Shown here: piece after piece, positions 25,142-35,270 of the stretch
How positions within the stretch are numbered: the first letter of the stretch is position 1
Layout: each line of letters starts with the position of its first letter
Assembly (NCBI GenBank): GCA_903828595.1
Contig: CAIKMS010000019.1
Coordinates: forward strand, 27,845 to 91,844
DNA length: 64,000 nucleotides
Reading direction: 5' to 3'
Origin: an uncultured Pseudomonadota bacterium
GTDB taxonomy: Bacteria > Pseudomonadota > Gammaproteobacteria > Steroidobacterales > Steroidobacteraceae
Position numbers and translations under genes: made by a program
Notes under the pieces: model-generated
The model's database searches: none
The model's input: the letters and a program-made list of their open reading frames with translations, nothing else
What the model was told of the DNA's origin: nothing

Positions 25142-28100
25142 TTAGTGGCTCAACTCAGCGCGCAATATCGCCTGCATTTGCGTAAACACCCAATCCCACT
25201 GGCCCGCCACCGACTGTCTAAACAGTCGCATCGTCGGATACCAAGCGCTTTGCTCGCCACTTAGGCCCCAGCGCCAGTCGGGAACGGCTTTAAGCGCTAC
25301 CCAAACCGGCACCCCTAAGGCGCCGGCAAGATGCGCCATGGCGGTATCGGCGGTGATGATCAAGTCTAACTCACCCAAGATCGCGGCCGAGTCCCTAAAG
25401 GCCTCAGGCCCCGCATCAAACTCCGCACCCAAACAAGTCAGCATCCCGGCTACCGGTGAGCCGATTAACTCGCGCGAGTCCTCAGCTCGTTGCAGGCTTA
25501 TCAAACGAACACCCGGAAGCCCGGCAATAGCCTTTAACTGCTCCACCGGAAACGACCGGCCCGCATGATACGGGCTCACGCTACCTGCCCAAACCACTCC
25601 AATCTTAAAATCCGCACCCGACAAAGGCGCCTGCCAGCGGGCCGTGCGGCTCAAATCTCGGGTTAGCGATAAACGTGCATCGGGCAGTCTGTCCCAAACA
25701 GGCAGCAACGCCGCCGGTAGGCTCATTAAAGGACAATGCGTATCAAAGGCGGGCAGGTCACTGCCGCGTGCCAAGACCATCAGATTAGGATGAAGGCCAG
25801 ACAAAAGCACCTGAAGGCATGCGGGCACTTCAAAAATAACCTGAGCTCCCTGCTGACCCAGCCAGAGGGCATAGCGGGCAAACTGAATGCAGTCACCCAA
25901 ACCCTGCTCTGCATAAATAAAAATGCGCTGCCCGCGAAACGGGCGATCAACCGTCAATCTCGGTTGAGCAAACTGCCTATAGGAGGCACGCAGGTCCGCA
26001 CGCTGCCAGCGCCACTCGTACAGCGGCCAACCCTGAAGATAGTCACCGACGGCCAGCAAGGCCATCGCCTTAACGATATGAGACTCAGCATGCCCCGAGA
26101 CTTGCTCAATAGCCCTGTCAGCATGAAAGACCGCACGCTCCGTCTGCCCCAACTGGTAGTAAGAAAACGCTAAATTGCTATGAGCATCAGCCCACTGGGG
26201 ATTCAGTAACAGTGCTTGTTGGTAGCTGTCCACTGAACCCGAGAGATCGCCTAACTTTTGTAAGGTGTTACCTCGGTTACACCAGCCTTGAGCATAATCC
26301 GGCGCTATCGCGACCAACTGATCGAATCGACTTAAAGCCTGGCGGTAATCACCCTTGGCATAGGCAACGTTACCCGCATTAAACAGCGTGCCTACATTGC
26401 TAGGGTCTATCGCCAGACCCTTCTGACAGTAACTCTCAGCGCGTGGCCAATCGCGCATCCTCTCAGCAACGGCTGCAGCGTTAGCATACAGGTTGGCATC
26501 TTCCGGCTGCAGAGCAATAGCCTGCTGGCAACTATCTAACGCGTCACTAAATTTTTCGACTTTCAACAAACAGTAACTGCGACGCACGTAACCTTCGACC
26601 ACGTCCGGCGCTAAGCTAATCACTTGCCCAAACGCGATGGCCGCGGCCTCAAATCGGCCCAGGTTCTCCAAAAGCTGCGCTGCCTGCAAATGACCATCTA
26701 AAAATCGCGGGTTGTTCGTGATCGCTGCCTCAAAGCACACGAGCGCAGCTTCAGGATCTGCGCTATCGCGCAGCAGCTTACCCAAGCTAACTAAAAACTC
26801 CGGCTCCGAGGGCGCCAGCGCAACCGCCAGCTCTATATAACTAATAGCCACCGCAAGCTGTTGGCGCTTTGCATAGATCAAACCCAGCAAGTGCAGAACA
26901 GCCGCGTGACTGGGTGTCTGTGCCAGAATTTTCTGACACAGAGCCTGCGCCGCATCCCACTGCTGCTGCAAAAAAAACGCCTGAGCCAGTTCAAATTCAC
27001 GGGGCGCGCCTACAGAACTGAGCGTCGAAAAGCTGAGCGAAACGCCACTGGACGGGCGCGTTGTGTGTAGGTGCACCAGCAGTGACTCACGTAGCTTGGC
27101 AAAAACCCCCTCCCAGTCACCGGCCGTTGACTGCCTGAATATCCTCATGCTCGGGTACCAGGGGGTCGTTTCACCCTGCGCGAGCCAACGCCAGTCAGGG
27201 ATCGCTTTGAGCACTAGCCAAACCGGTGCAGCCAGGGCACCGGCCAAATGAGCCAGTGCCGTATCGGATGTGATGACTAAGTCTAGATTTTGAATGACCG
27301 CCGCGGAGTCTAAAAAGGCCTGACCACCGGCATCAAAGTCTGCGCCCAGTGTTTCTACGTGCATACCGCTTGGCAGAGTGTTGAGTTGCTCAACGCCATC
27401 ATTTTTCTGCAAGCTAATCAGACGTACGCCTGGGATTTGGCTAATAGCTTCAAACAATGACACAGGAAAGGAACGGCCTAAATCTACGCGGTGACGGCTA
27501 CCCTGCCAGTTAATTCCCACTTTGAAACCATGTGCCCCGATACGCGCTTTCCATCGGGCAACACGATCACCGTCTGCATATAAGTAGGGAATATCAGCCG
27601 GAATAGAATCCAACCGGGTACCCAAGACCCAAGGCAAACTCAGCAGCGAAATCTGATAATCAAAAGCTGGTAACACATCCCCCTGCGCGAGAACCTTAGA
27701 TACGCCCGGCAGACTTTGAAACAGCGCCCTCAGCGGTCTGGGCACGTGAAGCAAAACCGCTGCCCCCGCCTGCCTCAAGCCAGACAAGTACCGCACAAAC
27801 TGAATGGCATCACCGAAGCCCTGTTCTGCATAGACTAATAAGGTCTTAGCTTCCAGGCTTGCCCGGCCATCCCAAGCAGGCTCACTCCAGGTCGGAAGCA
27901 ATCGACGCACGTCGGCTCGCAGTCGACGTGCCTCGTACAGCGGTAAACCGCGTTCAAAATCACCTTGTGTGAGTAAAACCATGGCCGCATTAAATTGCGC
28001 CTCGGCATAGTCAGGCCTTAGGGCCAGGGCCCTTTCAATACAGTCTAACGCTTGGGAGAATTGTCCTAACTGATGCAGGGCGGCACCTTGATTAGACAGC

Positions 28101-30880
28101 GCCTCCGGGTAGTTCGCATTAAGCGCGACCGCTTGACGATAACTGTCCACCGCAGCCTCAAAATGTCCCATAGCCTGCAAACAGACGCCCCGATTTGACC
28201 ATGCCTGCGAGAAACCTGGCGCAAGCTCAATCGCCTTCTCACAGACTTGTACACCCTCTTCAAATCGTCCCAGCTGCTGCAACGCGTCGGCTTTATTACA
28301 AAACGCTTCAGCACAATCGGGTTTTTGGACGATGGCCTCATCAAAACTCGTCAACGCCTCCAGCGAGCGCCCTAAAGCAATTAGGGTCGTGCCCCGATTG
28401 TTATAGGCTTCAGGGAACTGCGGCTCCAGCTTCAACGCTTGATCGTAGGTAACCAGTGCATCCTCAAAAAAACCTAAGCGATGATAGGCATTCGCCAAGT
28501 ACCAATAGGTACCCGCACTCTCGCAAGCAGCCAGGGATTGTTGGTAATCACTAACAGCATCCTTAACCTGACCCAACGCCATCAAGATCTGGCCTCGAGT
28601 TGAATAAAAAAGCGGCTGAAAGCCAAAGCTTTGTATCGCTTTTTCAACAAAGACCAGCGCCTCGGAAAAACGCCCCTGCTGTTGCCTGATAACGGCCAGC
28701 AAATGTTGAGCATCTGCGTACCCCTGCTCCGATGGGCGCACGGAATGATAAATAGCCTCCGCGCCTGGCGTATCGCCTCTGGTGTGTAGAGAAACTGCAC
28801 GCGCTATCCGACTGGTCGCCGATTCACCGTGTAAGGTCATGGATGGTAGGGCTTTAGAGTCTATGGTTGAGTGTCCATTTTCCGACCGCTCCAAAAGGCC
28901 CTTATCTTTTAGAAGCTGAATAAGCGAGCCACGCATCTCATCAAAGACCGGCTCCCATTGGCTTGAGATTGCTTGCCTGAACAATTGGGCTGTTGGATAC
29001 CAAGCACATTTCGACCCGGACAACATCCAGCGCCAGTCAGGCACTTTCTGCAAAACAATCCACACTAACGCCCCCATGGCTCCTGCCAAATGGGCCACCG
29101 CTGAGTCTGAAGTAATAACCAGATCAAGGCTGCTGACCACAGCGGACGAATCTAAAAACGCATCCGGGCCACTATCAAAATCAGGGCCCAATGTCTCGAC
29201 GGTCATACCCGATGGCAAGCCAGCCAACTGTTCGGTGCCGTCATGCTTTTGCAGACTGATGAGGCGCACACCCGGGATTAAAGCCAACGCATGAAATAGC
29301 GTGACAGGAAAAGATCGCCCCACGTCAATGCCCGAGCGACTGCCCTGCCAGGCAATACCAATCTTAAATCCCCGTTCGCCAATCACTTTTTTCCATCGCG
29401 CAACGCGATTAGGAAACGCAGTTACATAAGGAACATTCTTTGGAATCGTTGATAGCTGTAGCGATAGCGCCAGCGGCAGACTCAGCAAAGAGCAGTGATA
29501 CTCAAACGACCCGATGGGATCTTCAAACGAAACTATCTGCGCGTAGTCCTTAAAGCCTGCCAGAAGCATCTGCAGGTTTTTAGGAACCTGCAAAATCACT
29601 CGAGCACCCAATTCGACCACTCTAGGAACCAAGCGAACAAACTGAATGCAGTCACCCAAGCCCTGCTCGGCGTATAAAAAAATAGTTTTGTGCGCTAGAG
29701 ACTCGCGCCCTGACCATTGGGGAGCGTCGAAATGACGCTTCAGGTGTAAAACCTCAGAGCGATCCCAACGCGCCTCATACAGTGGCCATCCTAAGGAATA
29801 TTCGCCTAAAGAAAGGTGAACTCTCGCTTTATTGAATAAAGCATCAGGATCACTCGAATCAAGGGATAGAGCCTTATCAAAACTTGTTAAGGCCTCCTGA
29901 GGCCGACCCATCGCATGCAACAGGTTGCCGCGATTCACGTACCCGGTAACAAAGTTTGGCCTTAGGGCTAGGGACCTGTCACAACTGGCAAGACCGTCTT
30001 GCGTGCGGCCCAGCAAAAAATACAGGTCGCCTAGATTATTGTGCGCTTCTGCGAAATCAGGCTTCAACGCGACCGCCCGCCGATAGGCCTGCAGAGCATC
30101 ATCTAAACGGGCTAATTTCTGCAAAGCAATACCACGACCGCAGTGGGCCGGCGCATACTGTTCATTCACGTGGATTGCCCGATCAAAGCAGGCTAAAGCA
30201 TCGGCATGAGCCTGCAGCCCTAAATGCGCGTCGCCTTGATGAGAGTAGGCCTCTGCATAATTCCCGCGCAAAGCAATCGCCCGATCACTGCTGACTAAAG
30301 CAGCGGAATAGTCTTTTAATTGCACCAAGACAGCGGCCAGGTTGGCATGAAAAGCTGCCTGTGACTCATCTATCTGGATCGCCATCAAATAACTGGACTT
30401 AGCTGCCCTTAATTCGCCGCGTAACTGCAATAAAATGCCTTTATTGGCATGTGCCTGCGCAAATTTGGGATTTAAATTAAGGACGGCATCGTAATCGGCA
30501 AGGGCTGCATCTATCGCACCGTCTTTGTGCTCCGCCAGCGCACGCAAAAAAACAGCCTCTGGGTAATCAGCCTGGATTTGCAGCGCGCTGCCCAAAACTT
30601 CGCGAGCCTCGGCGGTAAGATTAAGATCCAGCAGCAAGCCAGCTAATGTGCACAAAAACGCCGGTTCTCGCGGCTGGGCCTTAACGGCGGCAGATATCAG
30701 CTGGCGGGCTTTCGCAAAATCACCCTCATCCCGATGAATGACTCCCAACAGATGCAACGCGTCCGCGTTCGCGGGCTGAACCTTAAGTACGGCTGAATAA
30801 AGCTCACGCGCACTAGCGACATCACCTAAGCGGTGAAACTCAACGGCACGATGTAACGTATGGGTGAGGGAATCATCCAA
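25142..30880 (-). CDS. Giant triple-module TPR plus GT9-like glycosyltransferase protein
   Basis: A 1912-residue protein made of three consecutive modules. Each has a TPR array of about nine or ten repeats, then a domain resembling GT9/heptosyltransferase: YAEQGLGDCIQF at its start, an IGIAWQGSR-type turn, GVRLISLQK, then LDLVITSDSAVAHLAG and PDWRW near its end. Approximate limits are TPR 1-365 and GT 366-660; TPR 690-1000 and GT 1005-1300; TPR 1310-1640 and GT 1645-1912. No signal peptide is seen, so it is probably cytoplasmic. TPR-glycosyltransferases next to flagellin genes are associated with flagellin glycosylation; here that is inference. Donor and acceptor are unknown. It is 47 bp downstream of a two-module relative. 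Confidence 0.85.
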   Translation of the reverse strand: MDDSLTHTLHRAVEFHRLGDVASARELYSAVLKVQPANADALHLLGVIHRDEGDFAKARQLISAAVKAQPREPAFLCTLAGLLLDLNLTAEAREVLGSALQIQADYPEAVFLRALAEHKDGAIDAALADYDAVLNLNPKFAQAHANKGILLQLRGELRAAKSSYLMAIQIDESQAAFHANLAAVLVQLKDYSAALVSSDRAIALRGNYAEAYSHQGDAHLGLQAHADALACFDRAIHVNEQYAPAHCGRGIALQKLARLDDALQAYRRAVALKPDFAEAHNNLGDLYFLLGRTQDGLASCDRSLALRPNFVTGYVNRGNLLHAMGRPQEALTSFDKALSLDSSDPDALFNKARVHLSLGEYSLGWPLYEARWDRSEVLHLKRHFDAPQWSGRESLAHKTIFLYAEQGLGDCIQFVRLVPRVVELGARVILQVPKNLQMLLAGFKDYAQIVSFEDPIGSFEYHCSLLSLPLALSLQLSTIPKNVPYVTAFPNRVARWKKVIGERGFKIGIAWQGSRSGIDVGRSFPVTLFHALALIPGVRLISLQKHDGTEQLAGLPSGMTVETLGPDFDSGPDAFLDSSAVVSSLDLVITSDSAVAHLAGAMGALVWIVLQKVPDWRWMLSGSKCAWYPTAQLFRQAISSQWEPVFDEMRGSLIQLLKDKGLLERSENGHSTIDSKALPSMTLHGESATSRIARAVSLHTRGDTPGAEAIYHSVRPSEQGYADAQHLLAVIRQQQGRFSEALVFVEKAIQSFGFQPLFYSTRGQILMALGQVKDAVSDYQQSLAACESAGTYWYLANAYHRLGFFEDALVTYDQALKLEPQFPEAYNNRGTTLIALGRSLEALTSFDEAIVQKPDCAEAFCNKADALQQLGRFEEGVQVCEKAIELAPGFSQAWSNRGVCLQAMGHFEAAVDSYRQAVALNANYPEALSNQGAALHQLGQFSQALDCIERALALRPDYAEAQFNAAMVLLTQGDFERGLPLYEARRLRADVRRLLPTWSEPAWDGRASLEAKTLLVYAEQGFGDAIQFVRYLSGLRQAGAAVLLHVPRPLRALFQSLPGVSKVLAQGDVLPAFDYQISLLSLPWVLGTRLDSIPADIPYLYADGDRVARWKARIGAHGFKVGINWQGSRHRVDLGRSFPVSLFEAISQIPGVRLISLQKNDGVEQLNTLPSGMHVETLGADFDAGGQAFLDSAAVIQNLDLVITSDTALAHLAGALAAPVWLVLKAIPDWRWLAQGETTPWYPSMRIFRQSTAGDWEGVFAKLRESLLVHLHTTRPSSGVSLSFSTLSSVGAPREFELAQAFFLQQQWDAAQALCQKILAQTPSHAAVLHLLGLIYAKRQQLAVAISYIELAVALAPSEPEFLVSLGKLLRDSADPEAALVCFEAAITNNPRFLDGHLQAAQLLENLGRFEAAAIAFGQVISLAPDVVEGYVRRSYCLLKVEKFSDALDSCQQAIALQPEDANLYANAAAVAERMRDWPRAESYCQKGLAIDPSNVGTLFNAGNVAYAKGDYRQALSRFDQLVAIAPDYAQGWCNRGNTLQKLGDLSGSVDSYQQALLLNPQWADAHSNLAFSYYQLGQTERAVFHADRAIEQVSGHAESHIVKAMALLAVGDYLQGWPLYEWRWQRADLRASYRQFAQPRLTVDRPFRGQRIFIYAEQGLGDCIQFARYALWLGQQGAQVIFEVPACLQVLLSGLHPNLMVLARGSDLPAFDTHCPLMSLPAALLPVWDRLPDARLSLTRDLSRTARWQAPLSGADFKIGVVWAGSVSPYHAGRSFPVEQLKAIAGLPGVRLISLQRAEDSRELIGSPVAGMLTCLGAEFDAGPEAFRDSAAILGELDLIITADTAMAHLAGALGVPVWVALKAVPDWRWGLSGEQSAWYPTMRLFRQSVAGQWDWVFTQMQAILRAELSH
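27184..27509 (-). repeat. Near-identical block shared with 33303-33628 (copy A)
   Basis: About 326 bp inside the second GT domain of the triple-module gene repeats at 33303-33628 in the two-module gene, with about seven mismatches seen by eye (about 98% identity). Sequence on both sides diverges abruptly. The block covers the part of the GT domain from the DLGRSFPVSLFEA segment to PDWRWL. It looks like recent gene conversion or duplication. Confidence 0.85.
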
Positions 30881-30927
30881 GAGCTTGCCCTCCGATCCCT
30901 AGGCCCGACTGTTAAACGAAGTCATGA

Positions 30928-33900
30928 TCAGAACATAGCGCCGGCTGAAGGTTCAACACGGACAGCCCCTACCAGACTTCGTACCGCAGTTCTAACCTCA
31001 TGGAACACGTCAGCCCAATCTTCACGGTTCTTCTGCCTAAACAACCTAACGGTTGGATACCAGGGCGAATCGGTGCGATCCAGCAGCCAACGCCAGTCGG
31101 GGATTTTTCGCAAAATTACCCAAGTCGGCGCACCCAAGGCGCCGGCAAGATGTGCCAAGGCAGTATCTGAAGTTATCACCAGATCCAGGTTCGCAATGAC
31201 CGCGGCAGAGTCCACAAATCCGTCATCACCCTCATCAAATCCCGGGGGTAAACGCTCAATTTTCAGCCCCGCAGGTAGAGCATCTAATTGCTCCGCGCCC
31301 TCGTTTTTCTGCAAGCTGATCAACCGAACCCCAGGGATGTCCATCAAGGCCTTGAACTGCGATGCTGGAAACGAGCGACCTAGGTCTACTCGGCTCACGC
31401 TACCCTGCCAGGCGATACCAATGCGAAAGCCGTGTGTACCGATGATCGATCGCCAGGTTTGGATACGGTCAGGCTCCGCGTGTAAGTAGGGTACTGCGGC
31501 AGGGATTGTGTCTAAGCTCGTGCCGAAGGCATGCGGCAAGCTCAGCAGTCGACAGTAGCAATCAAAATCCGGTGGCGTCTGCCCACGAAGAACCCACTGA
31601 TCGACTCCAGGAATACCTGCCAGGAGTTTTCTCAGCCGTGGTGAAACCTCAAAAATGACCCGCGCTCCCTGTTTGGCGAGCAACGGCAGATAGCGGACAA
31701 ACTGAATACAGTCACCTAATCCCTGCTCAGAGGCGATGAAGATCGACTGTCCTTTGAGTGAAGCGACGCCATCCCACTGGGGCGGGATGAAATGGCGCGT
31801 CATACGAACTACATCCGACTTTTTAAACCGCGATTCGTAGAGCTTAAAGCCAGTGACGAGATCGCCCCGCAACAGCGTTATCAGCGATTTATTAAATACA
31901 CCATCCTCATACCCGGGTCGCAATTGCAAACCTTTGTCACAACTTGCCAAGGCTTCATCGATCAGTCCTAACTCACGCTGAGGATTGCTAATACTGAAAT
32001 GTGCCAGGGCATTATTGGCATCGAGCGAAATCGCCGTACGGCAACTGTCCATGGCTTCCCCGTAACGGCCGAGCTCAGTAAGGGCATTTCCACGATTTAC
32101 GTAGGCGTCGACATGACTATTGCTTATGTTAAGCGCAAAGTCACATTGCTCCAGCGCATCCCGATACCGCCCCACCGTTTGAAATACGCTGCCTAAATTG
32201 ATGCGTGCCTCAATCAGCGTAGGCGCCAACTCTACCGCTTTCAATCCACTTAAAATCGCGCCTTCGTTATCACCTAATTTCTCTAAAGCAGCGCCGCGGT
32301 AGGCGTGGGCTTCCGCGTAGTTGGGACTCAACTCAATTAGGTGATTAAACGCTTCTAAGGCTAAGTCATACCTGTGCAGCGACAGTAAGGCGACGGCGCG
32401 ATTCAGATAGGTTTTTTCATCGCGGTCATTTAAAGAAATTGCCTTATCAAAACTTGCTATAGCAGACTCAAATCGCCCCAACTCATACAAAACGGCTCCG
32501 TGACCTGAGTAGGCCTCTTTAAAATCTGGCTTTAACATGATGGCGCGACCGTACGACTCTAACGCCAACCGCTTCATGCCAAGAAAGCGCCGCGCCGTGC
32601 CCAAGTTACAGTGTGCTTCACTGTAATTAGAGCGAAGGGCAATCGCGGCTAAATAACTCTGCGAAGCCTCTTGGTAGCTTTCTAAAGCCATCAAAACGTT
32701 GCCTCGGTGCCAATTCGATTCGGCAAGATTTTGTAACCGTAGAGCCTCATCGACACTTGCCATAGCACCCAGCTGATCGCCGGCCATCGACTGCATAATG
32801 CTTAAATTTAAAAATGAATCAGCGTGGGTTGGGTCTATGGTCGTAGCAAAACGAAAATCATCAATGGCCTCTTGAGTTCTCCCCAGACCGGAATAAGCCT
32901 TACCGCGATTACAATAAAAGCCTGCCTCACTGGGCATTATCGAAATCGCTTGATTAATCCAATTCAAAGCCTCTAAAAATTGTCCGTTTTGCAATTCAAC
33001 CAAACCAACAAGGTGAAGCGCGTCGGCGTTTTTTGGCTCCTCGCCTAACAACGAAAGGTACCCGGCTTTAGCGCTGACCAGGTCACCCGCTTGGTGCGCC
33101 GCTACAGCCTCCCCCAGAGAGATTCGACTAGGAGTCCTCAAGGGCGCCGATATAGCCTTCAGGTCAGGCCTTTTGGCGCCAGCATTAATCAGTTGAGATA
33201 GTGAGCTGTAGACCGCATCAAAAGCCGCACCCCAGTCCCCCGGCGAGGGCTGCCTAAAAAGCCGCATGGTGGGATACCACGGCGAGTCTTCGCGCTGCAG
33301 CAGCCAACGCCAGTCAGGGATCGCTTTGAGCACTAGCCAAACCGGTGCAGCTAGGGCACCGGCCAAATGAGCCAGTGCCGTATCGGATGTGATGACCAAA
33401 TCTAGATTTTGAATGACCGCCGCGGAGTCTAAAAAGGCCTGACCACCGGCATCAAAGTCTGCGCCCAGTGTTTCAACGTGCATACCGCTTGGCAGAGTGT
33501 TGAGTTGCTCAACGCCATCATTTTTCTGCAAGCTAATCAGACGTACGCCTGGGATTTGGCTAATAGCTTCAAACAATGACACAGGAAACGAACGGCCTAG
33601 ATCTACGCGGTGACGACTACCCTGCCAGGATATCCCCACTTTAAATCCATGATCGCCGATTTTAGAACGCCAACTGGCTACCAGGTCAGCTCGGGCATAG
33701 AGGTATGGCACAGCAGCCGGGACGGTATCTAAACGCGTTGCAAAGGCTCTGGGCAGACTCAGCAAGGGACAGTGCACATCAAACTGGGGCAGATCATCTC
33801 CTTGAAACACCAAACTAGCTACACCGGGAAAATCACCCAACAGTCCGTTCAGAGCCTTCGGAATCTCTAAGATCACCGTCGCACCGCGGGCAACCAATTC

Positions 33901-35106
33901 CTGCAGGTAGCGAATGAACTGAATCGTGTCACCCAATCCTTGCTCAGCGTGCAGCAAGATGCGTCGATCTTTTAAGCTTTCGCGGCCATCCCACTGCGGC
34001 TGGTTGAAATTACGCTGTAGCAGCACGTGGGAGGGCTGCTGCCAGCGCGCCTCATACAGGTCCCAGGCTTGCTCAAAATCACCTTGCAACAGCAACAAAA
34101 TGCCGCGCATTAAACGCGCATCGACCTGATTGGCATTGACCGCCAATGCTTGGTTAATACTTACCATCGACTCATCGATACGACCCAGCTGGTGCAAAAT
34201 CACGCCGCGATTAGCCAAGGCTTCAGCCCAATGAGACTGGCAGGAAAGAGCCCGGTTAGAAGATTGCAGCGCAGCCTCAAAGTCACCCATCTCATACAGC
34301 GCGTTGGCGCGATTCAGGTGAGCACCGGCAAAGTCCGGATTAAGGCGCAGTGCCTGCTCGCAGCTATCCAGTGCTTCTTTGAGCCTACCCAGGCGCAGCA
34401 ATGGCCCACTACGATCCGAGTAGGCTTGCGCATAGGATGGGTTGATACGAAGCGCTTGATCGTAGGCAGCAACGGCTCCCTCTAAATCGTTTAACTCAAC
34501 CAACATTAAAGCGCGATAAACGCAGGCTTCCACATAGGCGGGATTGAGGATCAGCGCCCGCTCAAAGCTTTCCAGCGCGGCACGGCGATCGTGCAAATGA
34601 TCCATCGCCACACCCAAGCCAAACCAGACCTGCGCATCACCGGGCTTTAGCTCGAGCGCCGCTTTGTAACTGTCACGAGCCAGGACATACTGCCCCATAG
34701 CTTGACTGATCAGTCCAAGGTTAACTTGAGCATCCAAATCCTTTGGATTCAGGTTCACTGCCCGTTGAAAGCTGACTAGAGCCTGATCCGGCTGACGCAA
34801 AGCAGCCAGAGCCTTACCCTGAGTGCTATGAAAAATTGGCTCGTTAGGGCTCAGGGCCAGCGCTCTGTCTACCCAGAGTAACGCCTCTTCATGGCGGCCT
34901 TGTTGGTGAGCCAGCAGACCCCGTAAGTGCAGCGCGTCACGGTTGTGCGGGTCGCGCTGTGTGATTTCCACATAGAGCGCGGATGCCTCCGGGAGCTTCC
35001 CGGCACGATGCAAAGCCAGCGCTTCTTGCAGTTGGCGCGCCAGTCTGGCTTGCAACGCGGCTGACAGTGGCTTTGCCGGAGGTCTATTCTCAATCTCGCC
35101 GACCAT
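30928..35106 (-). CDS. Double-module TPR plus GT9-like glycosyltransferase protein
   Basis: A 1392-residue protein with two copies of the same module as its neighbours. TPR repeats (about 20-345) are followed by a GT9-like domain (about 350-640, HAEQGLGDTIQFIRYL to PDWRWLLQRED). A second TPR array (about 665-1085) and GT9-like domain (about 1090-1392, ASEQGLGDCIQFVRYL to PDWRWLLDRTD) follow. I chose the ATG at 35106 because GGGG lies about eleven bases upstream; a GTG at 35118 would have its ribosome-binding site too close. It is probably cytoplasmic. It likely modifies the same class of acceptor as its neighbours; flagellin is the best guess from context. Confidence 0.85.
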   Translation of the reverse strand: MVGEIENRPPAKPLSAALQARLARQLQEALALHRAGKLPEASALYVEITQRDPHNRDALHLRGLLAHQQGRHEEALLWVDRALALSPNEPIFHSTQGKALAALRQPDQALVSFQRAVNLNPKDLDAQVNLGLISQAMGQYVLARDSYKAALELKPGDAQVWFGLGVAMDHLHDRRAALESFERALILNPAYVEACVYRALMLVELNDLEGAVAAYDQALRINPSYAQAYSDRSGPLLRLGRLKEALDSCEQALRLNPDFAGAHLNRANALYEMGDFEAALQSSNRALSCQSHWAEALANRGVILHQLGRIDESMVSINQALAVNANQVDARLMRGILLLLQGDFEQAWDLYEARWQQPSHVLLQRNFNQPQWDGRESLKDRRILLHAEQGLGDTIQFIRYLQELVARGATVILEIPKALNGLLGDFPGVASLVFQGDDLPQFDVHCPLLSLPRAFATRLDTVPAAVPYLYARADLVASWRSKIGDHGFKVGISWQGSRHRVDLGRSFPVSLFEAISQIPGVRLISLQKNDGVEQLNTLPSGMHVETLGADFDAGGQAFLDSAAVIQNLDLVITSDTALAHLAGALAAPVWLVLKAIPDWRWLLQREDSPWYPTMRLFRQPSPGDWGAAFDAVYSSLSQLINAGAKRPDLKAISAPLRTPSRISLGEAVAAHQAGDLVSAKAGYLSLLGEEPKNADALHLVGLVELQNGQFLEALNWINQAISIMPSEAGFYCNRGKAYSGLGRTQEAIDDFRFATTIDPTHADSFLNLSIMQSMAGDQLGAMASVDEALRLQNLAESNWHRGNVLMALESYQEASQSYLAAIALRSNYSEAHCNLGTARRFLGMKRLALESYGRAIMLKPDFKEAYSGHGAVLYELGRFESAIASFDKAISLNDRDEKTYLNRAVALLSLHRYDLALEAFNHLIELSPNYAEAHAYRGAALEKLGDNEGAILSGLKAVELAPTLIEARINLGSVFQTVGRYRDALEQCDFALNISNSHVDAYVNRGNALTELGRYGEAMDSCRTAISLDANNALAHFSISNPQRELGLIDEALASCDKGLQLRPGYEDGVFNKSLITLLRGDLVTGFKLYESRFKKSDVVRMTRHFIPPQWDGVASLKGQSIFIASEQGLGDCIQFVRYLPLLAKQGARVIFEVSPRLRKLLAGIPGVDQWVLRGQTPPDFDCYCRLLSLPHAFGTSLDTIPAAVPYLHAEPDRIQTWRSIIGTHGFRIGIAWQGSVSRVDLGRSFPASQFKALMDIPGVRLISLQKNEGAEQLDALPAGLKIERLPPGFDEGDDGFVDSAAVIANLDLVITSDTALAHLAGALGAPTWVILRKIPDWRWLLDRTDSPWYPTVRLFRQKNREDWADVFHEVRTAVRSLVGAVRVEPSAGAMF
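33303..33628 (-). repeat. Near-identical block shared with 27184-27509 (copy B)
   Basis: Second copy of the 326-bp block, inside the first GT domain of the two-module gene, offset by 6119 bp and in the same orientation. Mismatches seen by eye include changes near positions 33354, 33408-33411, 33474 and 33592-33617. The flanking GT sequence is clearly more diverged. Confidence 0.85.
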
Positions 35107-35134
35107 GTGTGTAGACACCCCAAACCAGCGTTCT

Positions 35135-35160
35135 AATAAAAATACCGTGCCAAGGGCACG
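35135..35160 (-). terminator. Intrinsic terminator after the single-module TPR-GT gene
   Basis: On the minus strand CGTGCC and GGCACG pair around a three-base loop, followed by GTATTTTTATT. This separates the 35271-37484 gene from the two-module gene and implies a promoter for the latter within about 165 bp. Confidence 0.65.
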
Positions 35161-35270
35161 CCCAAGTGCTGCTTACGGCAACCACTCCAGGCCGCGTAGT
35201 ACCCAGGACTTAAGGCTGCCCTTAGATTTTCGCACTTAAAGCCGGCAAACGTGGGCGAATCCTCCACCAA

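Noticed and set aside
27184..33628. The duplicated 326-bp block as an insertion sequence
   Set aside because: No transposase, terminal inverted repeats or target duplications; the block is in-frame coding sequence of a GT domain in both copies.
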